From the NCBI GenBank assembly GCA_044867645.1, contig JBIOVI010000069.1, positions 1-14,892 of the forward strand: a stretch of DNA of 14,892 bases, in the 5' to 3' direction. Positions within the stretch are counted from its first letter, which is position 1; every line of letters starts with the position of its first letter. Position numbers and translations under genes: made by a program. Below the pieces are notes generated by a model. It ran no database searches. It worked only from the letters and a program-made list of their open reading frames with translations, and was not told the origin of the DNA. This stretch comes from VRUE01 sp044867645 (lineage in GTDB: Bacteria > Actinomycetota > Thermoleophilia > Solirubrobacterales > 70-9). Below, piece by piece: positions 6,668 to 14,892 of this stretch.

Positions 6668-6668
<1 letters not shown>
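6225..6668 (+). CDS. Hsp20 family small heat-shock protein
   Basis: An ATP-independent holdase chaperone that binds unfolding proteins and passes them to refolding or degradation machinery. The 147-residue protein has a short N-terminal arm (ERDLFANFARMRREMDQML), an alpha-crystallin domain from about 38 (FSPNIDVYY, VVKVDLAGVDLDAVGIEVSG, ATYDDGILRIELPL), and a C-terminal V-P-I motif in RRVPIGRD that in this family docks neighbouring subunits. Start: ATG 6225 gives the normal MPERDLF opening; an in-frame ATG at 6213 would add four residues (MFCP). No ribosome site precedes 6225, and TATGTT at 6212-6217 could be a -10 box placing transcription start near the ATG, so leaderless initiation is possible. 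The stop overlaps the Lon start by one base (TGATG), implying translational coupling to the protease. Confidence 0.93.
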
Positions 6669-9052
<2,384 letters not shown>

Positions 9053-9057
9053 TCACC

Positions 9058-10599
9058 ATGGAGGCAGCTGAGGCTCTGGGCCGGGGCGGCCTTTCGGCGT
9101 ACTTCGAGGCGATTCGCGCGGCGGCGCGAGCGCGCTCCCAGGCGTTTTGGATCGTCGCCGGGCTGACCGTTCTTGCCGCAGCTCTTCGCTTCGCGACGCT
9201 CGGGGACCAGTCCTACCACCACGACGAGATCGTCACCGCCAGCCGCGTGCTGCGCGACGGCTTCTGGCACGCGATGGACGCGGTCAGCTTCAGCGAGTCG
9301 GCGCCGCCGCTCTACTACGCCCTCGCCTGGGTCTGGACACAGCTGACCGGCACCGGCGAGTTCGGCCTGCGCTCGGTTTCGGCACTGGCGGGGGTGGCGA
9401 CCGTGCCGGTTGCCTATCTGCTCGGCAGCGAGTTGCGCGGGAAGCGGGCGGGCATCGTCGCCGCGGCCCTGGTCGCCGTCAACCCGATGCTCCTCTGGTA
9501 CTCGCAGGAGGCGCGCGCCTACGCCCTCCTCGGGCTACTCACTGCCGTCGCCGCCCTCTACTTCGTGCGCGCGCTCGACCGCGGCCGCCCTCGCGACTTC
9601 AAGGCGTGGGGGATAGCCGCAGCGCTCGCCTTCGCGACCCACTACTTCGCGATCTTCCCGATTGCCCTCGAGGCGATCTGGTTGCTGCGCCGTCGCGGTC
9701 GCGCCGCGGTTGCGGGGGTGCGGATCGTCGCGCTGGGCTGCCTGCTGCTGGCGCCGCTCGCCGTCCACCAGATGTCGCTGCGCCATGCCGAGTGGATCGG
9801 CGGCCGCAGCCTCGGGCACCGCCTCTGGGAGGCGGGGGTCACCTTCGTCGTCGGCGAGACCGGCGACATCATCGCCCGTCCCGAGACGGTGTTGCCGGCG
9901 GTAGTCCCACTGTTGGCGGGTCTCGCCGCACTGCTCCTGCTCGCTCTGCGAGGCGATCGCGCCGAGCGGCGAGCGGGAGGACGGATGCTCGCGCTTGTCG
10001 CCGCGACGATCGCGGCGCCGCTCGCGCTCGCGCTCGTCGCCCCCGCCAAGGACTTCGTGATCGCGCGCAACCTGTTGCCGGCGTTGGTGCCGCTGCTGGT
10101 GGCGGTGGCGGTGGGGGCGACAGCGAGCAGAGGCCGTCGCGGCGGCACGGCCCTCGCCTCGGTGCTGATCCTGTACTCGTTCGGGTTCTGTGTCTGGGCG
10201 ACCTTCTCGCCAGCGCTGCAGCGGCCCAACTGGGAGGCTGTTGCCGCCGAGCTAGGCGAGCCCGAAGCACCGAGGGCGATGGTCACCTGGACTCTGGGAG
10301 CGGCATCGCTGCGCTATTACCTCTCGACCGGTTCCTTCCAGGTGCAGCCAGCCGACGGCTACTCCTGGTACGTGCACGAGATCGACTTCGTCTCCGATGG
10401 CCCGGCGCCGCCGGTCCCCCCGCGTCTCCTCGGTCCGCGGTTCCGTCAGCGTGGCTACGCGCGGGTTGGGCGGCTCTACCTGAGGCGCTACGCGTTGCCG
10501 GGAGGGGACCTCGCCCACCTTCGCTTGCGCAAGCTGCACGACGCCCGCCTGAACTTCCGCAGCAACGGAGTCCTGCTGGACGGGATTGGACCTGACTGA
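9058..10599 (+). CDS. GT39/ArnT-PMT family integral membrane glycosyltransferase
   Basis: A 513-residue polytopic membrane protein that probably transfers a sugar from a polyprenyl-phosphate donor to an envelope acceptor on the outer face of the membrane. After a cytosolic N-terminus and a first membrane segment (about 30-46), the first extracytoplasmic loop carries Asp56-Glu57 in YHHDEIVT, the position of the catalytic acid in GT-C family members. APPLYYALAWVW, RSVSALAGVATVPVAYLLG and NPMLLWYSQEARAYAL are the conserved stretches of this family. Around ten hydrophobic segments follow up to about residue 390, then a soluble C-terminal domain of about 120 residues. The ATG lies only 5 bases after the Lon stop and has no clear ribosome site, so it is probably read from the hsp20-lon transcript. 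The acceptor cannot be told from sequence. Confidence 0.87.
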   Translation: MEAAEALGRGGLSAYFEAIRAAARARSQAFWIVAGLTVLAAALRFATLGDQSYHHDEIVTASRVLRDGFWHAMDAVSFSESAPPLYYALAWVWTQLTGTGEFGLRSVSALAGVATVPVAYLLGSELRGKRAGIVAAALVAVNPMLLWYSQEARAYALLGLLTAVAALYFVRALDRGRPRDFKAWGIAAALAFATHYFAIFPIALEAIWLLRRRGRAAVAGVRIVALGCLLLAPLAVHQMSLRHAEWIGGRSLGHRLWEAGVTFVVGETGDIIARPETVLPAVVPLLAGLAALLLLALRGDRAERRAGGRMLALVAATIAAPLALALVAPAKDFVIARNLLPALVPLLVAVAVGATASRGRRGGTALASVLILYSFGFCVWATFSPALQRPNWEAVAAELGEPEAPRAMVTWTLGAASLRYYLSTGSFQVQPADGYSWYVHEIDFVSDGPAPPVPPRLLGPRFRQRGYARVGRLYLRRYALPGGDLAHLRLRKLHDARLNFRSNGVLLDGIGPD

Positions 10600-10648
10600 T
10601 ACCGGGAATCGGATTGGAGTTATCCTGACCATCCCCAGCAGATCCAGC

Positions 10649-10654
10649 GAGGAG
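10649..10654 (+). promoter_or_regulatory. Ribosome binding site of the 10660 gene
   Basis: GAGGAG ends 5 bases before the ATG at 10660, a strong Shine-Dalgarno that fixes the start. Confidence 0.75.
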
Positions 10655-10659
10655 AAGGC

Positions 10660-11100
10660 ATGAGCAAGACCAAGGCGACCCACACCGCCGACCGCGCCGC
10701 CGACGTTTACTCGGCCGCCCGTGAAAATCCTTACGTGCAGCGCCTGATCGAGGACGAAGAGCTGCGCGACAGCCTCCGCAACGCTTTCGAAGCCGCCCGC
10801 GGCGCCTATGGCCGGGCGACCGGCAACGGCAAGGGAGCGGTGAAGGCGGTGACCAGCGACAAGAAGGTGCAAAAGGACCTGCGCTCGGCGGCGGAGAACC
10901 TGCGCAACGCTTCAGAACAGCTGCGCGCGCCGAAGAAGCGCAAGAAGAGCCGCTTGGGCCGTCTCATCCTCTTCGCTCTGGTCGGCGGGGCGATCGCGAT
11001 GGTGCTCAGCGAGGGCGCTCGCAGGACTGTGCTGGACGCTCTCTTTGGCGCCGAGGAGGAGTTCGAGTACACGAGCACGACCAGCATCAACGGCGCGTAG
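10660..11100 (+). CDS. Single-pass membrane protein of unknown function
   Basis: A 146-residue protein I do not recognise. The N-terminal 90 residues are hydrophilic and mostly helical, rich in Ala, Arg, Lys and Glu, with an NPYVQRLIEDEELRDSLRNA stretch and amphipathic SAAENLRNASEQLR. A cluster of basic residues, PKKRKKSRLGR (91-101), precedes one hydrophobic segment (about 101-117). A short C-terminal tail ends in the acidic, aromatic and Thr/Ser-rich GAEEEFEYTSTT. By the positive-inside rule the N-terminal domain is cytosolic and the acidic tail outside. The ribosome site GAGGAG and third-position G/C preference make it a real gene. It lies 60 bases after the glycosyltransferase and 33 before the TetR gene, so it may have its own promoter; TATCCT at 10621-10626 is a possible -10 without a clear -35. 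Confidence 0.8.
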   Translation: MSKTKATHTADRAADVYSAARENPYVQRLIEDEELRDSLRNAFEAARGAYGRATGNGKGAVKAVTSDKKVQKDLRSAAENLRNASEQLRAPKKRKKSRLGRLILFALVGGAIAMVLSEGARRTVLDALFGAEEEFEYTSTTSINGA

Positions 11101-11133
11101 AACGGCGGTGTACCCATCAATAGACTGTGAGAG

Positions 11134-11742
11134 ATGGAGGCAGCAACTAAAGAGCGCGAGCTCAGCGGCGAAAAGGCCCAGCGCATCGTCGATGCGATGC
11201 GCGAGAGCGTTGCCAATCGTGGCGCCGCTGGCTCGACTTTCGAGCATGTCGCCCGCGAGGCGGGTGTCAGCCGCGGCCTTCTCCACTATTACTTCGGCAC
11301 CAAGGAGCGGCTGCTGGTCGAGGTCGTCCGCCGCGACGCTGAGATCCGAGTCGCCCGCCTCGACGAGCCGCTGGGCAAGGCGGAGACGGTCGACGACGTC
11401 CTCGACGTCCTCGTCGCCAGCCTCACCGACCTGATCGAGAACGAACCGGAATTCTTCTTGCTCCTTTACGAGCTGTTCAGCGCCGGCAGGCGCAATCCCG
11501 ACATCCAGCACGAGGTCGGCCAGCTGTTTGATCGCACGCGCACCCACGTCGCCGAGGTCCTCGAGGCGAAGGAGCGTGAGGGGGTACTCAGCCTGCGCTA
11601 CGACGCCGAGGCGATCGTCGCCTACCTCTTCGCCGTTGGCGATGGCTTCGCCCTGCAGGCGCTGTCCGAGCCGGATCGGGATATCAGTGCCGCGCTCGAG
11701 GCGGGGGCGGCGTCGGCTCGGTTCCTGCTGGCCGGCGAGTAG
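11134..11742 (+). CDS. TetR family transcriptional regulator
   Basis: A 202-residue TetR-type repressor. The N-terminal DNA-binding domain contains the typical helix-turn-helix, TFEHVAREAGVSRGLLHYYFGTKERLL (about residues 35-61 in total). The remaining helical domain would bind an unknown ligand; LLLYELFSAGRRNPDIQ and the C-terminal GDGFALQAL region fit the ligand-binding and dimer helices of the family. The ATG at 11134 is preceded by GAGAG with no useful spacing; TAGACT at 11121-11126 could be a -10 box that would make the message nearly leaderless. It lies 65 bases upstream of an MMPL transporter on the same strand, and that gap holds two palindromes, so control of the transporter is the natural inference. 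Confidence 0.92.
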   Translation: MEAATKERELSGEKAQRIVDAMRESVANRGAAGSTFEHVAREAGVSRGLLHYYFGTKERLLVEVVRRDAEIRVARLDEPLGKAETVDDVLDVLVASLTDLIENEPEFFLLLYELFSAGRRNPDIQHEVGQLFDRTRTHVAEVLEAKEREGVLSLRYDAEAIVAYLFAVGDGFALQALSEPDRDISAALEAGAASARFLLAGE

Positions 11743-11765
11743 TCCTCCAGACGTGACCCTCCTCA

Positions 11766-11783
11766 CAGACGCCTAGCCGTCTG
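11766..11783. promoter_or_regulatory. Palindrome upstream of the MMPL gene, candidate TetR operator
   Basis: CAGACG-CCTAGC-CGTCTG: 6-base perfect arms with a CTAG core, 16 of 18 positions symmetric. It sits 24 bases before the MMPL start, directly followed by the palindrome TTCGAA (11784-11789). Length and symmetry suit a TetR dimer site; the assignment to the neighbouring TetR is inference. Confidence 0.5.
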
Positions 11784-11790
11784 TTCGAAA

Positions 11791-11806
11791 GGCTGGCTAA
11801 CCAGCC
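11791..11806. promoter_or_regulatory. Second palindrome abutting the MMPL start
   Basis: GGCTGG-CTAA-CCAGCC has 6-base perfect arms and ends one base before the ATG at 11808. It could be a second operator half of the control region, or in RNA a hairpin that hides the start codon. Confidence 0.45.
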
Positions 11807-11807
11807 A

Positions 11808-14030
11808 ATGCGTGAGTCGATGATCAAGCTCGCTGGGGTCCTGGGGCGTAGGCGGCGCCTCGTCTTGGTCGGTTGGATCGCCACCCTCGCCTTCGCTCTG
11901 CCGATTGCCTCACACCAGACCGATCACCTGACCGGCGGCGGCTTCGACGTGCCGGGCAGCCAGTCGAAGGTGGTCAGCGACGCGCTGGAACGGAGCTTCG
12001 GCGCGAGCGCCGACGGCATCGTCGTGTTGCTGAAGGCCGAGCCGGGATCGACGCCTGGCGAGCGCGCGGCCGCGGTCGCCCGCGTCCGCCGCGCGGTCGC
12101 CGGGCTCGACCGGGTGACGCTCTCACCGCCGGTCGCCCGCCGCGCCGAGGCGCAACTGCAGCGGACCGGGGTCACGATGCTGCCGCTGCGCAGCGATCGG
12201 TCCTCGGACCAGCTGATCGACTCCGCTACGACCCTGCGTTCCGACCTCGACCCAGGCACCAGCGAGGATGGCGTGACGACCTATCTCGCCGGCCAGCCGA
12301 CGATCTGGGCCGGCATGCAGGAGCTCTCCAAGGAAGACCTGGCAAAGGCCGAGGGCGGCGGCTTTCCGATCGTCGCGCTGATCCTGCTCGTGGTCTTCGG
12401 CTCGCTCGCCGCCGCGGCGCTGCCGCTGGCGCTGGGCTTCGTCAGCGTCATCGTCACCGGCGCGCTCATCTACTTCATCTCACTGAACATGGAGACCTCG
12501 GTCTTCGTCACCAACATGGCTTCGATGATCGGGATCGGGGTCGCGGTTGACTACTCGCTCTTCATCCTCGCCCGCTACCGCGAGGAGCGCCGCGCCGGGC
12601 GCGGCGAGGACGAGGCCCGGGCGCAGGCGCTCGCGACCTCCGGCCTCGCGGTCACCTTCTCCGGCCTGGCGGTGATTGTCTCGCTTGCGGGACTGTGGAT
12701 GGTCGACAACCAGGCGCTGCGCTCGATGGCGCTCGGCGCGATGACCGTTGTCGCCGTCTCGATCCTCACCGCGACCACCCTGCTGCCGGTGCTGATCGCG
12801 ATGCTCGGCGACCGGGTTATGCCTGGCGGCGTAGTCGCCCGCGTTCTGCGCTTTGTCAAGTACACCGTTTTCCGCCGCCCCAGGCCCGTCGCCTCCGAGC
12901 AGCTTGTGGGCGGCGGCGGAAGCGCTTTTTGGACCGGCTGGACGAGGCGCGTGATGGCCCGTCCCTGGCTTTCCGTGCTGAGCGTCAGCGCCATCCTGCT
13001 CTTCCTCACGATTCCGGTGCTCTCGCTGACCACCGGCACCGAGGCGCTCGGCCAGTTCCCCAAGAACAGCGATGTACGGACCGGCAACGAGCTCGCCTCA
13101 CGCCAGCTCGGCGGCGGCACCGATCCGATCCAGATCGTCGCCGCCTTCGACCGACAGGTCGACCGCCAGGCGGTCGCGGGCTTCGTGCGCAGGGTTGAAG
13201 CGACGCCCGGCGTCAGCTCCGTCGCGCCGCCGGCTTTCGCTGGCGGCGACGTGCTGATTCAGGCGACCCCCAGCGCGCCGAGCGAGTCCGACGCGGCGAC
13301 TGCGCTGGTCGATCGGCTCCGCAACTCCGTCGTACCCGCCACGCGGCTGAACAGTGTCGCCAGTGTCGACGTCGGCGGCGAGACGGCTCGCAGTCACGAC
13401 GTTCGCCGCCTGATCAGCGGCTCGATCTGGAAGATCATCCTGTTCGTCCTGGCGCTCAGCTTCGTCGTCCTGATGGTGATGCTGCGCTCGTTGCTGCTGC
13501 CGCTGAAGGCGGTGTTGATGAACCTGCTCTCGATCGGCGCCGCCTACGGCGTCCTCGTCGCGGTCTTTCAGTGGGGTTGGCTTGACGGTCTGCTCGGCTT
13601 CGAAAGCCAGGGGGCGCTCGACACGATCAACGTGCCGCTGATCTTCGCCGTCGTCTTCGGTCTCTCGATGGACTACGAGGTCTTCCTCATGTCCCGCATC
13701 CGCGAGCACTACATGGAGCACGGCGACAACGAGCGCGCGGTCGCCGAAGGCCTCTCCACGAGCGCCCGCACGATCTCCTCGGCGGCGCTGATCATGACCT
13801 GCGTCTTCGCTGTCTTCGTCCTTACCGGCGTGCCCTCGATCAAGGAGTTGGGCCTGGGTTGCGCGGTCGCGATCGCCCTTGACGCGACCCTGGTGCGCTT
13901 GATCCTGGTCCCGGCGGCGATGAAGCTGCTCGGCGAGTGGAACTGGTGGATGCCCTCCTGGCTCGACCGCCTGCTGCCCGACCTCAGCTTCGAGGGCGGC
14001 AAGGGCAAGCCGTCTCCCGCAGAGGCATAG
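11808..14030 (+). CDS. MMPL/RND family membrane exporter
   Basis: A 740-residue transporter of the MMPL family, which exports lipids or small hydrophobic compounds across the cytoplasmic membrane using the proton gradient. It has two repeats, each with one membrane helix, an extracytoplasmic domain and a bundle of five helices. The proton-relay Asp-Tyr pairs are visible in both halves: GIGVAVDYSLFI (Asp248-Tyr249) and FGLSMDYEVFLMSR (Asp622-Tyr623). The first extracytoplasmic domain shows GGGFDVPGSQS; a long cytosolic loop follows the first bundle. The C-terminus is short, with no large D2-type extension. Start: ATG 11808, or ATG 11820 (MIKLAG), which has a weak GTGAG before it. TetR lies upstream with palindromes between. 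The substrate is unknown. Confidence 0.93.
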   Translation: MRESMIKLAGVLGRRRRLVLVGWIATLAFALPIASHQTDHLTGGGFDVPGSQSKVVSDALERSFGASADGIVVLLKAEPGSTPGERAAAVARVRRAVAGLDRVTLSPPVARRAEAQLQRTGVTMLPLRSDRSSDQLIDSATTLRSDLDPGTSEDGVTTYLAGQPTIWAGMQELSKEDLAKAEGGGFPIVALILLVVFGSLAAAALPLALGFVSVIVTGALIYFISLNMETSVFVTNMASMIGIGVAVDYSLFILARYREERRAGRGEDEARAQALATSGLAVTFSGLAVIVSLAGLWMVDNQALRSMALGAMTVVAVSILTATTLLPVLIAMLGDRVMPGGVVARVLRFVKYTVFRRPRPVASEQLVGGGGSAFWTGWTRRVMARPWLSVLSVSAILLFLTIPVLSLTTGTEALGQFPKNSDVRTGNELASRQLGGGTDPIQIVAAFDRQVDRQAVAGFVRRVEATPGVSSVAPPAFAGGDVLIQATPSAPSESDAATALVDRLRNSVVPATRLNSVASVDVGGETARSHDVRRLISGSIWKIILFVLALSFVVLMVMLRSLLLPLKAVLMNLLSIGAAYGVLVAVFQWGWLDGLLGFESQGALDTINVPLIFAVVFGLSMDYEVFLMSRIREHYMEHGDNERAVAEGLSTSARTISSAALIMTCVFAVFVLTGVPSIKELGLGCAVAIALDATLVRLILVPAAMKLLGEWNWWMPSWLDRLLPDLSFEGGKGKPSPAEA

Positions 14031-14134
14031 AAGCGCCCGGGTGCCCTCGCCTGGAGGCCGTTGCGCAGCAGATCGCGTGTGAAGGGTTCGGGACGCTGGT
14101 CCAGGAGCCTCCATGCGAGGGCACCCGGGCGCTT
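14031..14134. repeat. 104-base inverted repeat filling the MMPL-amidase gap
   Basis: The arms 14031-14050 (AAGCGCCCGGGTGCCCTCGC) and 14115-14134 are a perfect 20-base inverted repeat. After one C/T mismatch (14051/14114) pairing resumes for 7 more bases (14052-14058 with 14107-14113), giving 27 pairs over 28 positions around a 48-base loop. It starts on the base after the MMPL stop and ends 11 bases before the amidase GTG. It may act as a strong terminator, a structured non-coding RNA, or a remnant of a small repeat element. There is no T-tract. Confidence 0.75.
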
Positions 14135-14138
14135 AGGA
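14135..14138 (+). promoter_or_regulatory. Ribosome binding site of the amidase gene
   Basis: AGGA lies 7 bases before the GTG at 14146, immediately outside the right arm of the inverted repeat. The ATG at 14138 is out of frame with the amidase. Confidence 0.6.
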
Positions 14139-14145
14139 TGACGAC

Positions 14146-14892
14146 GTGTCAGACGACTTGGCTTTTGCGGGAGCGGCGAGGCAGGCGGAGATGGTGCGGG
14201 CGGGGGAGGTCTCGCCGACCGAGCTGGTGCAGCTGTGTCTGGACCGGATCGAGCGGCTCGATCCGCAACTGAACTCGTTCCGGTCGGTGTTCGCTGAACA
14301 GGCGCTGCTCGAAGCCGAGCAGGCCGAAGCGCGCTTGAAGGCTGGCGACGAGCGGCCGCTGCTCGGAGTGCCGATCGCGATCAAGGACTGCGTCGACGTT
14401 GCCGGTGACCTGACCACCTATGGCACCGATGGCTTCACCGATCCGGCCAAGGCGGACAGCGAGATCGTGCGGCGACTGCGGGAGGCAGGTGCGCTCCCGG
14501 TCGGCAAGACGACCCTGCCCGAGCTGGCGATCTGCGGCTTCACCGAGACGGCGACCTGGGGCGTGACGCGCAATCCCTGGGATCCGCAGCGCACCCCGGG
14601 GGGCTCGAGCGGCGGCAGCGCCGCCGCGGTGGCGGCCGGGCTGGTGCCGATCGCGCTTGCCACCGATGGCGCGGGATCGATCCGCATCCCGGCGGCCTGC
14701 TGTGGGTTGGTGGGGCTGAAACCGCAGCGCGGCCGTGTCTCGCTCGCACCCGACGTCCAGCACTGGAACGGGCTCTCGGCCTACAACTGCGTCAGCCGCT
14801 CCGTACGCGACACGGCGCTTTGGCTCGATTTGGTCAGCGGCGGCTCGCAGGAGCCCGGCGCACCCGCCCCGCCCGAGCGGCCCTTCATCGAG
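14146..14892 (+). CDS. Amidase signature family enzyme, 3' end outside window
   Basis: The first 249 residues of an amidase signature hydrolase; the frame is open to the last base, and family members are usually 450-500 residues, so about half is missing. The Ser-cisSer-Lys triad is complete: Lys80 in PIAIKDC, cis-Ser154 in PGGSSGGSAAAVAAG, and nucleophile Ser178 in TDGAGSIRIPA, with the 154-178 spacing of 24 seen in well-studied members. The N-terminus (RAGEVSPTELVQLCLDRIERLDPQLNSF) is typical. The GTG at 14146 is chosen from AGGA 7 bases upstream. It could be a stand-alone amidase acting on a small amide or the GatA subunit of the tRNA amidotransferase. No gatC or gatB is visible nearby, and VGKTTLPELAICGFTETATWG fits a general amidase better. 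It follows the MMPL gene across the long inverted repeat. Confidence 0.92.
   Translation, partial: MSDDLAFAGAARQAEMVRAGEVSPTELVQLCLDRIERLDPQLNSFRSVFAEQALLEAEQAEARLKAGDERPLLGVPIAIKDCVDVAGDLTTYGTDGFTDPAKADSEIVRRLREAGALPVGKTTLPELAICGFTETATWGVTRNPWDPQRTPGGSSGGSAAAVAAGLVPIALATDGAGSIRIPAACCGLVGLKPQRGRVSLAPDVQHWNGLSAYNCVSRSVRDTALWLDLVSGGSQEPGAPAPPERPFIE

Noticed and set aside
14080..14104. GGGTTCGGGAC in the inverted-repeat loop, reminiscent of a tRNA T-arm
   Set aside because: The loop lacks the conserved A58, the flanking bases do not form a 5-base-pair stem, and no anticodon arm is present.
13098..14114. 338-codon minus-strand frame antisense to the MMPL gene and crossing the inverted repeat
   Set aside because: His/Arg/Asp/Gln-rich shadow of the exporter with no recognisable motif; the exporter frame has both Asp-Tyr relay pairs.

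Overview
This is a high-GC bacterial chromosome segment with strong G/C preference at third codon positions. It carries a eukaryotic-like NADP isocitrate dehydrogenase, PucR and TetR regulators, an MMPL exporter, and almost no U-tracts behind its hairpins. Together these suggest an actinobacterium, possibly of the Thermoleophilia/Solirubrobacterales type; that placement is inference. I see no mobile element, phage gene, CRISPR array, rRNA or tRNA, and no gene-free stretch over 300 bases.

Layout: (1) 2-2191, two TCA-cycle genes on the plus strand: isocitrate dehydrogenase (5' end cut by the window edge) and malate dehydrogenase, ended by a strong hairpin shared with the convergent next gene. 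(2) 2255-2641, minus strand, a small basic protein with a coiled coil, AT-hook-like repeats and a C-terminal winged-helix-like domain, with two inverted repeats upstream. (3) 2771-5814, a lipid-modification block: a membrane acyl desaturase (minus) divergent from a PucR-type regulator (plus), then a convergent fatty-acid-hydroxylase-type enzyme (minus). (4) 5941-6126, a 61-residue four-cysteine protein of unknown function, followed by a long hairpin. (5) 6225-10599, Hsp20 chaperone, Lon protease (overlapping Hsp20 by one base) and a GT39-type membrane glycosyltransferase 5 bases after Lon, probably one transcript. (6) 10660-11100, a single-pass membrane protein of unknown function. (7) 11134-14030, a TetR regulator followed by an MMPL exporter, with two palindromes in the 65-base gap. 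(8) 14031-14134, a 104-base inverted repeat filling most of the gap before a GTG-started amidase (14146 to the window end, 3' truncated).

Functionally the window joins central carbon metabolism, membrane-lipid tailoring, protein quality control and envelope export. The genes look like ordinary chromosomal residents. I do not see a clear new multi-gene system. The least explained items are the AT-hook/winged-helix protein with its palindromes, the Cys4 mini-protein, the single-pass membrane protein, and the long hairpins at 6143-6191 and 14031-14134.
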